A stretch of 28,911 bases of DNA from Coxiellaceae bacterium UBA6002 (lineage in GTDB: Bacteria; Pseudomonadota; Gammaproteobacteria; UBA6002): positions 1-28,911 of the forward strand of contig DJAM01000057.1 of assembly GCA_002429595.1 (NCBI GenBank). The letters are read 5' to 3'. Positions 15,682 to 23,602 of this stretch are shown in pieces. The position numbers and the translations under genes are program-made. The first letter of the stretch is position 1. Each line of letters starts with the position of its first letter. The notes under the pieces are model-generated. The model searched no databases, was not told the DNA's origin, and saw only the letters and a list, made by a program, of their open reading frames with translations.

Positions 15682-17074
15682 AAAAAATTTTTCAATCGCT
15701 AACAAGTTCACTATCCTCTATACCTCTGCGTCGATGTTAATTTTAATTATTATAGCACTGGCTTTATCTTGGGCGCTCTCTGATCTAATGCAGGCCGCTG
15801 AACGGCAATATTTGATTGATGAGGTTTATGTCGTTAAAAACCTGTTATATAAACACAACGAAAATCTATCCTCGATAAAGCAAGAAGTGGACGGCGTTCC
15901 TGAAGCACAAAAAAACAATGCATCATACTATTATTTCAGTAAGGTTAAAGACAGTAATGGCAAAGTGCTGATGAGCACACCCGGTGCAGAACAAAAGATT
16001 TCACATGTACCATTTCCTGCATTATCCAAGACAAAATGGCAAGATAATATAGCCACGTGGCATGCTCCAAATGGTGAATCTTATTTATTGATCAACGCTC
16101 CCATTCTCTACGACCAGGCAGGCAATATAAAACTCAGTATGGAAGTTGCATTAAACACCGATTATCCCCAAAGCTTAATTATAAAATACCAAATCTACAT
16201 TGGCATTTTTTTGCTGTTACTATTTGGACTATTGCTAATACTGGGGAAGTTCATAGCAAAGTCATCCTTGAAACGTTTATACGAGATGGCAGAAATCACC
16301 CAACAAATCACCGCAAGCAAGTTATCAGAACGAATCGACCATCAAGAATGGCCAAAAGAATTAATTTCACTAGGCCGCGCGTTCAATGAAATGCTTGCAG
16401 GAATAGAAAAAGCATTTAACAACCTCAGCCAATGCACCAATGAACTCTCCCACGAACTACGCATGCCGATTAATAATCTAATTGGCAGCACCGAAATAAT
16501 TCTCTCCAAGCCTAGAGACACAAGTCAATATCAACAATTAATCGAATCGAATTTAGAAGAGTTCCGTCGATTATCAAAATTATCCGACAGCATTTTGTTC
16601 TTAGCCAGAAATGAATTCCCTAACACCGTAGTGCCAAAAACAACAATACAACTCGAAGAAGAAGTTTTCAAAATATCCGAATTTTACAGAGATCTAGCCG
16701 CAGACAAAAATATCACCATAGACCAAACAGGATCCGCGATAGTACAAGCAAACCAATTACTCATCCAACGCGCCATTACAAATTTATTAAGCAATGCAAT
16801 TAAATATAGCAACGAAAACAGCAATATATTATTTGAAATTACCAAAAGTCAAAATTGCACAGAGCTGGCTATACAAGACAATGGCATTGGTATCGAGACA
16901 AAACACATAGATAAAGTATTTGATCGATTCTATAGAGCTGACGATTCCCAAGCCTCCAACAGCTGGGGCCTAGGACTTGCTATTGTTAAAATGATAATGG
17001 ATTTACATAAAGGCAGTGTGAGTGTTGAGAGTGACTTAGGGAAAGGCTCGCGGTTTGTCTTGAGCTTTCCTTGA
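15650..17074 (+). CDS. CusS-like sensor histidine kinase
   Basis: This 474-residue inner-membrane kinase pairs with the upstream regulator and overlaps it by 32 bases (or 20 if the ATG at 15662 is used). It has TM1 at about 24-45, a periplasmic sensor domain of about 135 residues, TM2 at about 181-203, HAMP to about 255, and HisKA with His268 in SHELRMP. The ATPase domain has the N box NLLSNAIKYS, the G1 box DNGIGI and the G2 box SWGLGLAIV. The residue four after the phospho-His is Met272 where almost all relatives have Thr; that Thr is needed for phosphatase activity in EnvZ-type kinases. The periplasmic domain resembles those of the heavy-metal sensor group, but the ligand is not readable. 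Confidence 0.88.
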   Translation: MVLVMFSNFAKKNFSIANKFTILYTSASMLILIIIALALSWALSDLMQAAERQYLIDEVYVVKNLLYKHNENLSSIKQEVDGVPEAQKNNASYYYFSKVKDSNGKVLMSTPGAEQKISHVPFPALSKTKWQDNIATWHAPNGESYLLINAPILYDQAGNIKLSMEVALNTDYPQSLIIKYQIYIGIFLLLLFGLLLILGKFIAKSSLKRLYEMAEITQQITASKLSERIDHQEWPKELISLGRAFNEMLAGIEKAFNNLSQCTNELSHELRMPINNLIGSTEIILSKPRDTSQYQQLIESNLEEFRRLSKLSDSILFLARNEFPNTVVPKTTIQLEEEVFKISEFYRDLAADKNITIDQTGSAIVQANQLLIQRAITNLLSNAIKYSNENSNILFEITKSQNCTELAIQDNGIGIETKHIDKVFDRFYRADDSQASNSWGLGLAIVKMIMDLHKGSVSVESDLGKGSRFVLSFP

Positions 17075-17154
17075 TAATGTAGTTTTTATTGGCCTTTGTC
17101 TCTGCTTGTGGGTTATTACTCTTGGAATTAAACCGGATCGGCTATTATGTTCTT

Positions 17155-17187
17155 GTGTTCGCGAACAGCGAACACCTGTGATATAAT
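17155..17187 (+). promoter_or_regulatory. promoter and operator of the winged-helix/nucleotidyltransferase unit
   Basis: TGTTCGCGAACA (17156-17167) is a perfect 12-base palindrome, and another GCGAACA half-site follows directly (17168-17174), giving also GTGTTCGC/GCGAACAC with a five-base spacer. Just downstream is an extended -10, TGATATAAT (17179-17187). The palindrome covers where the -35 would lie, so a bound repressor would block RNA polymerase. Transcription would start near 17194, about 20 bases before the chosen ATG at 17216. Confidence 0.65.
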
Positions 17188-17215
17188 TTATTTATGTTAT
17201 TTGGGGAACATTGCC

Positions 17216-17743
17216 ATGTTAAAGTCACAGGATTGCGTTGTATTAATAAAGCTATTAGCAAACATCGGAATAGACCTATCCCAGCGTCAATTATCCGTTG
17301 CATTGGGAATTAGCTTAGCCGAAGTTAATGCGGGCATAAAGCGACTAGAAGAAGCGGGTTTATTAAGGAAAAATAACCAAGGCAAACTTTTCCCCAATGT
17401 TCAGGCAGCAGAAGAGTTTTTAATTCACTCTCTCAAGTTCCTTTTTCCAGCAAAATTGGGTGAATATACTAGAGGTACTCCGGCAGCAATTGCCGCTCCC
17501 ATTTTTCGCGATAAAATCGCATTGGGTAATGACCCTATTCCCGTTTGGCCTGATGCTATGGGAGAGGAACGCGGGGTAGCATTATTACCTATTCACCCTA
17601 ATTTATCAAAAACGTTACGAGCAAACCCGGATTCTGCTTTTCATGAACTACTTGTCCTAATTGATGTCTTGCGCTCTGGACGCCCACGTGAGCGTAACCT
17701 TGCAGCAGCACTTTTGAAGGAAAAATTAAATCATGCTGGATAG
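17216..17743 (+). CDS. winged-helix regulator/antitoxin-like protein
   Basis: This 175-residue protein begins with a winged helix-turn-helix (DLSQRQLSVALGISLAEVNA, then GIKRLEEAGLLRKN, roughly residues 20-60). The remaining 110 residues are a conserved-looking region (GTPAAIAAPIFRDKI, PIPVWPDAMG) that I do not recognise by name. Genes of this kind precede AbiEii-like nucleotidyltransferases and are thought to be their antitoxin or repressor. The ATG at 17216 is preferred over one at 17147 because the promoter lies between them. It overlaps the start of the broken nucleotidyltransferase gene by 11 bases. Confidence 0.7.
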   Translation: MLKSQDCVVLIKLLANIGIDLSQRQLSVALGISLAEVNAGIKRLEEAGLLRKNNQGKLFPNVQAAEEFLIHSLKFLFPAKLGEYTRGTPAAIAAPIFRDKIALGNDPIPVWPDAMGEERGVALLPIHPNLSKTLRANPDSAFHELLVLIDVLRSGRPRERNLAAALLKEKLNHAG

Positions 17744-18413
17744 TAATGTGAAATTAGCGAACCTCAGAATGTTAGAATTTGTCGCAACAAAATTAGGTGA
17801 TATTTGAGACGATGTTGCTTTCTTGGGCGGCTGCACTACTGGTTTATTCATATCTGATCCTTAGTACCAGATGTGCGCTATACACTTGACGTTGATTGTA
17901 TCGTAGATGTTATTTCCAGGAATCAATACTACCAGTTAGAGAAAAAACTTAAAAAGCAAGGCTTCAAGAAATCCATAACTGAAGATGTCATTTTTAGATG
18001 TAATGCCCAGTGATGAAACAATTTTAGGATTTGGAAATCGCTGGTATAAACAAGCAATTGAATTCTCAAATCTCTATCCATTAACCAAAAGTCTTGAAAT
18101 TCGTGTTGTTACAGTTCCTTATTTTTTAGCAACTAAAATTGAAGCATTTCAAACAAGAGGCAAAATGGATTTTTACGCAAGCCATGATTTTGAGGATATT
18201 GTATCAGTATTGGATGGGCGAATTGAAATAGTAGATGAAATCAAAACTTCTGATACAATCCTGCGAGAATACTTGATTGATTCGCTACGAGAAATCATGA
18301 CTTCTCCATCATTTAAAGGAGCCATTCCTGGTCATTTTGTTCAATACGGTAGTATTGCTAATGATCGGATAGAATTGCTTGAACGAAAACTAACTTCTAT
18401 ACAGAGTAAATAA
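17733..18413 (+). pseudogene. nucleotidyltransferase (AbiEii-like toxin), broken by three lesions
   Basis: Joining frames gives an AbiEii-like nucleotidyltransferase. Frame 1 from ATG 17733 reads MLDSNVKLANLRMLEFVATK, stops at an in-frame TGA (17805-17807) and continues DDVAFLGGCTTGLFISDP to a TAG at 17862. A one-base loss moves the reading frame to LVPDVRYTLDVDCIVDV, carrying the nucleotidyltransferase Asp residues, up to a TGA at 18011. A second shift near 17985-18000, probably with loss of a few codons, returns to the original frame (VMPSDETILGFGNRWYKQ) until TAA 18411-18413. The open segment 17985-18413 (142 codons) might be called a gene alone but lacks the catalytic part. In intact relatives the enzyme transfers nucleotides to RNA or protein; this copy should be dead. 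Confidence 0.8.
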
Positions 18414-19219
18414 TGAAACTGGCGTGGTTAACCGATATTCATTTAAATTTCCTTGATGCTAATGAACGCAAAAATTTTTACCTAGAAATAATTAACACTA
18501 GGTGCAATGGTATATTAGTAAGCGGCGATATTGCCGAGGCGCCAAGTATTAAAAATATATTACAAGAATTGGCGATTTTTATTAAAAAGCCGATTTATTA
18601 CATTCTTGGCAATCATGATTATTACCGAGGTCAGGTAGATGCGGTGCGCAATGAAATGAGAGCCTTAACTGAATCTAATGAGTATTTATTTTGGCTTCCT
18701 GCTTCTGAGTCTTTGCAGTTGGATGAAAATACTTTTTTAGTCGGTCAAGATGGGTGGGCTGATGGCCGCTTGGGTGACTATCATAATAGTCAAGTCGTGC
18801 TCAATGACAGCAGAATGATCTCTGATTTATTTCAAGAAAAGATTCTAGGGCGATCTCAGTTGCTAACTAAAATGCAGCAACTTGCCGACTATGACGCCAG
18901 TCAATTAAAAGAACAGTTGATAGGAGCCGCAATACAGTGTCCCCAAAGAATAATTGTTTTAACTCATATTCCACCATTCAAAGAAGCATGCTTGCATGAA
19001 GGTAAAATGAGCAATGATGACTGGCTGCCCTATCACGCTTCAAAAGCATCTGGTAGTGTGCTGATGAATATTTGCACCGAGCATCCCAATATCGATTTCT
19101 TAGTATTGTGCGGTCATACTCATGGGAAGGCAACATACCACCCATTTCCAAATCTAACAGTGGAAGCCGGGCACGCAGAATATAATAAGCCAGAAATTCA
19201 AAGAATTATCTCTTTGTAA
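18413..19219 (+). CDS. calcineurin-like metallophosphoesterase
   Basis: This 268-residue phosphoesterase has all metal-binding motifs: Asp8 and His10 (LTDIHLN), Asp39 (SGDIAE), Asn67/His68 (LGNHDYY), His184 (LTHIPPF), and His234/His236 (CGHTHG). It could cleave phosphodiesters or phosphomonoesters of nucleotides, nucleic acid or protein; the substrate is unknown. Its ATG shares a base with the stop of the broken nucleotidyltransferase (TAATG), so it was translated from the same message. The frame is intact although its neighbour has decayed. A mid-region insert (about 100-180) after the NHD motif is specific to the subgroup. Confidence 0.85.
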   Translation: MKLAWLTDIHLNFLDANERKNFYLEIINTRCNGILVSGDIAEAPSIKNILQELAIFIKKPIYYILGNHDYYRGQVDAVRNEMRALTESNEYLFWLPASESLQLDENTFLVGQDGWADGRLGDYHNSQVVLNDSRMISDLFQEKILGRSQLLTKMQQLADYDASQLKEQLIGAAIQCPQRIIVLTHIPPFKEACLHEGKMSNDDWLPYHASKASGSVLMNICTEHPNIDFLVLCGHTHGKATYHPFPNLTVEAGHAEYNKPEIQRIISL

Positions 19220-19410
19220 TGAAAATAGAATTACTTCCTAACTGCTTGTAAATTCATTGAATATAATTTGAGGAAAAAATAGATAGAAATTTACTTCAAA
19301 TGGAAATGATGGCAACTTAAAAGTTGACTAAATCAAAATTCAGGCTGGTACCTTCATATGATGTGACTTGGGAGTGTAAATCAAACATTCAAAGCTGATT
19401 TTGTTTATCT

Positions 19411-20325
19411 TTACAAATGCTGTTTTTTTAAATAAGCAGTAGTAAATTCAATTAGTACCTGTGTTTTCCGGGGTAAGACAGGTGTGCTTAAGTATAAAAG
19501 ATATAAATGGGCGCGGGGTTTTTCTAATTCTGGAAATAATTCGATTATTTCTCCTGAGGCTAATTCGTCTTTTATGAAAAATTCTGGCACTCTGCCAATG
19601 CCAGCGCCTGATTTAATTAATTCAATTTGAGCAAAAGTACTGTCTACCTGGATATTGCTTTCTAACTTATATTTTTTCCACTTATTATCAATGCGGAATT
19701 GCCATTGGGGATAAATCGTTTCCATGTCATTGTAAACACCAGTAATGCAACGATAATATTTTAATTCGTCAGGGTGGGTTGGTATCTTGCCATTTTTAAA
19801 ATAGTTAAGAGAAGCGCAAATTGGGCGCCTAAATTCTTTTAGTTGCTTAGCTTTTAAATCAGAGTCTTCTAACCGGTTAGCGATACGAATGGCAAGATCA
19901 ATATTGTATTCTTTTAAATTTTCTTTAGCGTTGGAAAGGGATAAAACAATATTTAAATTAGGATATAGTTTAGAAAATTCATCAATCATGGGCGGTAAAA
20001 AATGTATGCCAAAATCAACGGGGGCTGTTATTTTTACTGTGCCATGCATGCCGTAAAAATCATTTTTAAGTACATTCACGGCATCAGCGCATTGTTCTTC
20101 TATGCCCGCATAGATAGAAAAAAATTGCTGGCCTTGTTCTGTTAGTGTCATTGTTCTGGTTGTTCTATGTAAAAGGCGAACACCTAACATAGCTTCTAAG
20201 GCGCTCACATGTCGGCTCAGTTGTGCTTTGGAGATGCCAATTTTTTTCGCAGCACTAGAGTATCCACCAGCTTTTACAACGGCAGAAAATGATAGTGCAT
20301 AATAAATCAATAAGTTATGGTTCAT
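19411..20325 (-). CDS. LysR-family transcriptional regulator
   Basis: This is a 304-residue LysR protein. The N-terminal winged HTH covers about residues 10-70 (YSSAAKKIGISKAQLSRHVS, ALEAMLGVRLLHRTTRTMTL), followed by a linker helix and a periplasmic-binding-protein-like effector domain (from about 90: GTVKITAPVDFGIHFLPPMI). It is divergent from the queA-like/MFS/peroxiredoxin genes with 115 bases between the starts, the classic layout for a LysR regulator controlling the opposite operon. The inducer is not known. The 190 bases before it (19220-19410) hold no gene or clear terminator. Confidence 0.9.
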   Translation of the reverse strand: MNHNLLIYYALSFSAVVKAGGYSSAAKKIGISKAQLSRHVSALEAMLGVRLLHRTTRTMTLTEQGQQFFSIYAGIEEQCADAVNVLKNDFYGMHGTVKITAPVDFGIHFLPPMIDEFSKLYPNLNIVLSLSNAKENLKEYNIDLAIRIANRLEDSDLKAKQLKEFRRPICASLNYFKNGKIPTHPDELKYYRCITGVYNDMETIYPQWQFRIDNKWKKYKLESNIQVDSTFAQIELIKSGAGIGRVPEFFIKDELASGEIIELFPELEKPRAHLYLLYLSTPVLPRKTQVLIEFTTAYLKKQHL

Positions 20326-20440
20326 ATTTTTGCAATTGTTTCATTTTGGGAACAATAGAATATCATAATGTCGTATTGTTTTGCAGTAATTATTCATTAA
20401 TAATCCTACTGATCATAAAAAACGAACTGAGTAGCGTGAT

Positions 20441-21520
20441 ATGAATAACATTACTAACAACGTGTTTATCGATGATTTATTAGCATCAATAGGTGAAATT
20501 GGTTACAAGGTAGAAGACTTCGATTTTGAACTTTCAGAAGACTATATTGCCCGTGAGCCGCGCAAAGAGCGTAGCGCTGGCAGGTTGTTATGTGTTAATA
20601 AAAAAAATGGCGAATTAACACATAGTCAATTTCAAAATATAACAGACTTTATTGATGAAGGTGATTTATTGGTTTTCAACAATACTAAAATTATTCCATC
20701 ACATTTATTAATGAAAACAGAAGACAGTGTAACCATAGAAGTGTTTGTTGAGCGAATATTAGATAGTGCCACCATGCTAGCTAGAATCTTTAAGCAACCA
20801 CAAATTAAAATCGGTGATTTGCTCGCTATCGATAACGATATATTAAAAGTGAATACGTTGGATGGTGAATTTTATGAATTAGCCTTATGTAGGCAAGAAA
20901 ATACATTGTGGGAAATTATTCAAAAAGGCGAATTGGCATTTCCTCTATATTTCAAACGTCATCCAACCGCGCTAGATAAAGAAACATTTCAAACTATTTA
21001 TGCTGCCGAGCCAGGCTCTGTTTCGGCACCTTCAGCCGGGTTTCATTTTGATCAAGCGACTTTCAAAAAATTACAAGAAAAGAAAATTAATATGGGTTTT
21101 GTAACATTGCATGTTGGTTCTGGCACTTCTGCTGCCATTCATGTTGATGATATTAGTAAACATAAAATGCATACAGAATGGCTGCATGTTTCAGAAGAGT
21201 TATGCGAGCTAATAAAGGAAACGAAAGCTAAAGGTAAAAGAGTTATTGCAGTTGGCACAACGAGTTTGCGCGCCTTAGAAACTATCAGTCAAGATGGAAA
21301 AATAAATCCTTATACTGGCTATACCGATATATTTATCCGCCCAGGACATAGATTTCAGTGTGTGGATGGCTTATTTACTAATTTGCATTTGCCTCGTTCA
21401 ACCTTGATGATCTTAATCTCTGCTTTAGCAGGTTATGAGCATATTAGACAAGCTTATAAAGTAGCAATTAAAGAAAATTATCGCTTTTTGGCTTATGGCG
21501 ACGGCATGTTAATTACATAG
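20441..21520 (+). CDS. QueA-family SAM:tRNA ribosyltransferase-isomerase-like protein
   Basis: This is a 359-residue protein with QueA motifs along its whole length: EDFDFELSEDYIAREP, LLVFNNTKIIPSHLL, GSVSAPSAGFHF, TLHVGSGTSAAI, GTTSLRALETI, TDIFIRPGHRFQCVDGLFTN and YRFLAYGDGMLIT. QueA transfers the ribosyl part of SAM to 7-aminomethyl-7-deazaguanine in tRNA to form epoxyqueuosine. Differences from the usual consensus (APTAGLHF, VGAGTF.P) and about 20 extra N-terminal residues mark it as divergent. It does not sit beside tgt, yajC or secD but opens a LysR-controlled set with an exporter, so it may be a paralogue with another substrate. If no second copy exists in the genome it is the housekeeping queA. 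Confidence 0.78.
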   Translation: MNNITNNVFIDDLLASIGEIGYKVEDFDFELSEDYIAREPRKERSAGRLLCVNKKNGELTHSQFQNITDFIDEGDLLVFNNTKIIPSHLLMKTEDSVTIEVFVERILDSATMLARIFKQPQIKIGDLLAIDNDILKVNTLDGEFYELALCRQENTLWEIIQKGELAFPLYFKRHPTALDKETFQTIYAAEPGSVSAPSAGFHFDQATFKKLQEKKINMGFVTLHVGSGTSAAIHVDDISKHKMHTEWLHVSEELCELIKETKAKGKRVIAVGTTSLRALETISQDGKINPYTGYTDIFIRPGHRFQCVDGLFTNLHLPRSTLMILISALAGYEHIRQAYKVAIKENYRFLAYGDGMLIT

Positions 21521-21528
21521 GCAGTAAA

Positions 21529-22725
21529 ATGGCAAAAGAAAAATATTGGTTAACTATGTTGGTTTTTCTAATCGTGCCGCTTTCGGGTGTGTGTGTCGAT
21601 ATTTATGTGCCTGCGCTGCCTGCTGTTAGCGATTATTTTGGTGTTGTAAAAAATTTATCGCAGTTAACAATCACATCATATTTAATCGGTCTAGGTTTAA
21701 TGCAACTCTTGGCTGGCAGTATTTCCGATAGCTTTGGACGTAAGCGCCCGGTTTTTTTAGCAATGATGATTTTTGTAATAACTTTATTTTCTATCCCTAA
21801 CGTATATACGATTTATCAGCTCATTTTTATAAGATTTATTCAAGGTGCGGCACTTGCGATGGTGGTGGTGCCACTGCGTGCAGTGATTGCTGATTTATAT
21901 AATGGGTCTGAATTAAAAAAAATGATGACATACCTTACGATATCTTGGTCTTTAGGACCCATAATTGCACCAGGTTTGGGCGGGTTGTTACAGTACTATT
22001 TCGGATGGAAATCCATTTTTTATTTTTTAGGAACCTATAGTGCTGTTATGTTTTTACTGATGTTTAAATTTTTATTCGAAACGAGTCAGTATTTTCATGG
22101 TTTCAGTTTAATTTCTACAGTCAAACGGTATCAAACAATGTTGCTTAACAAGGAATGTTTGAAATTTCTTATTATAGGCAGCTTGGTATTTTCGCTGATA
22201 TCTTTATTTGGTGTGATAAGCCCTTTTTTTATTCAAACGATTTTACAATATTCGTCTAATGAATTTGGTTATATTACATTATTCTTGGGTATTGCTTGGT
22301 TTGCAGGCTCAATGACGAATCGTTTTACCTTGCAAGTACCGCTTCATACAAAAGAATTTTATTGTTTTAGCGCAATGCTAATAATTTCTATTATAATGCT
22401 GCTCATTTCGTGGGTAATACCAATTAATATTTATAATATTATTTTACCCATGCTATGCATATTTTATTGCTGTGGAATCTTATATCCAAACTATTTTATG
22501 CAAACTGTTTTTCTTTTTAGAGAAAATTCAGCCAGTGCCAATGCATTGTATAATTCCTCCGCTTTTCTCATTGCGGGTATCGTATCTGGTTTAGACACGT
22601 ATATCAAAGTCAACTCTGAACTGCCATTTGCTATGATGTTAGTCGGTATAATTTTGAGTTGTGTTTTTATCTTATTTTTTAATTTTTTTTCCAAGGAGAA
22701 ATTGTATGCCAGAAACACCATCTAA
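21529..22725 (+). CDS. MFS drug/solute exporter, Bcr/CflA type
   Basis: This is a 398-residue protein with about twelve membrane segments. TM1 carries the Bcr/CflA mark DIYVPALPAVSDYF, and the TM2-TM3 loop has motif A (GSISDSFGRKRPVF). The TM4 region has FIRFIQGAALAMVVVPLRAVIADLY, also typical. This family (drug:H+ antiporter-1) exports chloramphenicol-, bicyclomycin- or cysteine-like compounds. It starts nine bases after the queA-like stop and its end overlaps the next gene, so it is part of one operon. The cargo is not known; export of a product linked to the queA-like enzyme is possible but unproven. Confidence 0.88.
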   Translation: MAKEKYWLTMLVFLIVPLSGVCVDIYVPALPAVSDYFGVVKNLSQLTITSYLIGLGLMQLLAGSISDSFGRKRPVFLAMMIFVITLFSIPNVYTIYQLIFIRFIQGAALAMVVVPLRAVIADLYNGSELKKMMTYLTISWSLGPIIAPGLGGLLQYYFGWKSIFYFLGTYSAVMFLLMFKFLFETSQYFHGFSLISTVKRYQTMLLNKECLKFLIIGSLVFSLISLFGVISPFFIQTILQYSSNEFGYITLFLGIAWFAGSMTNRFTLQVPLHTKEFYCFSAMLIISIIMLLISWVIPINIYNIILPMLCIFYCCGILYPNYFMQTVFLFRENSASANALYNSSAFLIAGIVSGLDTYIKVNSELPFAMMLVGIILSCVFILFFNFFSKEKLYARNTI

Positions 22726-23260
22726 TATGTTGCCTTTGCAAAGTAAAGCAGAGCCATTTTCTTTGCTTGATACAAAAACGCAAAAGATTTTTTCGCTTGA
22801 TGATTGTCGTTCATCAGTTGCAACAGTGATTATGTTTTTATCCAACCATTGTCCGTATGTGAAAAACATACAAATTAAACTAGTCGAAATAGTCAATCAT
22901 TATCAAACTAAAGGTATAAACTTTATTGCGATATGCTCAAACGACATTCACAAATATCCAGATGACAGTCCAGAAAAAATGCGCCTAGAAGCAGAACAAT
23001 TTAATTACACATTTCCTTATTTATATGATGAAACTCAAGTCGTTGCCAAGCAATATCAAGCAGCATGCACACCAGATTTTTATATCTTCGATAAAAATTT
23101 GCATTGTGTTTATCGCGGACGTTTCGACGAGTCAACGCCTGGTAATAAAAAGCCTGTTACTGGTTCTGATTTGTTGTATGCCTTAGATTGTATAATTTCC
23201 AATAAACCTATTCTTGCTGAGCAAAAACCAAGTTTAGGGTGTAACATTAAATGGAGATAA
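22706..23260 (+). CDS. peroxiredoxin/thioredoxin-like protein
   Basis: This is a 184-residue thioredoxin-fold protein of the AhpC/TSA-like group with the pattern FLSNHCPYVKNI (Cys49) and CTPDFYIFD (Cys121), the two cysteines likely to act in peroxide or disulfide chemistry. The strong RBS AAGGAG about eight bases before the ATG at 22706 decides the start; an in-frame ATG at 22661 lies inside the MFS gene. No signal peptide is seen, so it is cytosolic. It overlaps the exporter gene by 20 bases and closes the LysR-linked operon. The precise substrate cannot be told from sequence. Confidence 0.82.
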   Translation: MPETPSNMLPLQSKAEPFSLLDTKTQKIFSLDDCRSSVATVIMFLSNHCPYVKNIQIKLVEIVNHYQTKGINFIAICSNDIHKYPDDSPEKMRLEAEQFNYTFPYLYDETQVVAKQYQAACTPDFYIFDKNLHCVYRGRFDESTPGNKKPVTGSDLLYALDCIISNKPILAEQKPSLGCNIKWR

Positions 23261-23298
23261 AGGAGTCGAGTTGACCGATAAATTCTTTTAATGCTTCA

Positions 23299-23353
23299 GG
23301 GTGGGGTATGATTTATTTAAAGGCACTAATCACCACCCCCTTTCTTTTTTTCA
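23299..23353 (+). terminator. probable terminator after the LysR-linked operon
   Basis: GGGTGG (23299-23304) and, after a four-base bulge, TGATT can pair with AATCACCACCC (23328-23338); a T-rich tail follows the C-run (CCTTTCTTTTTTTC). It lies 39 bases after the peroxiredoxin-like stop. The bulge and the C-rich gap before the T tract make it weaker than the one at 7665. Confidence 0.4.
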
Positions 23354-23401
23354 TTCCTCATCGCATTTCTTGCTTTCAGCTTGATCAATTTGCCAGCGCT
23401 G
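23336..23401 (-). pseudogene. second decayed copy of the DUF5681 gene tail
   Basis: Read on the minus strand from 23401, this piece gives QRWQIDQAESKKCDEE, a TGA, then KKERG. It aligns without gaps to 28249-28184 (QR, TGA, HLEEAERKIRDEKWKEERG), with 47 of 66 bases identical by hand count and most changes at third codon positions. It is short, purine-rich and partly overlaps the putative terminator, so chance similarity is possible. If real, it is a remnant of a second phage-type gene in the same orientation as the right-hand one. Confidence 0.4.
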
Positions 23402-23602
23402 GTGTATGGGGATATCTATTGGACAAGGTAGGACGAAGGATAATAAAAAAGGACTTTTAGATGCTATGGGAAGTGAATTTGGTGGGGCGGCGTCAATCAC
23501 ATTAGTTAATTAATTATCTGAATAATAATGATATTTCAAATATGACTTTCAGATATACCCCCAAAAATACCCCCATAAAAATCTCTCTGCTTATTATTTA
23601 TG
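23402..23602. other. gene-poor left edge of the accessory region
   Basis: No gene is recognised here. A 35-codon + strand frame at 23406-23513 (MGISIGQGRTKDNKKGLLDA...) has protein-like composition but no RBS and no family match; it may be a gene fragment. A tandem TACCCCCA motif lies at 23556-23575. Confidence 0.3.
23556..23575. repeat. tandem TACCCCCA motif
   Basis: TACCCCCA occurs at 23556-23563 and again at 23568-23575, a 12-base period (minus strand: TGGGGGTA...TGGGGGTA). From memory, such paired G5-TA words are often seen next to tyrosine-integrase genes at the ends of genomic islands. No integrase is present here, so an attachment-site role is only a suggestion. Confidence 0.3.

Noticed and set aside
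17733..18413. UGA recoding (as Trp or Sec) to explain in-frame TGA here and in the DUF5681 gene
   Set aside because: This gene also has two frame changes, and TGA ends several normal-length housekeeping genes in the window (bioH, nudC, the histidine kinase). Decay explains all cases.
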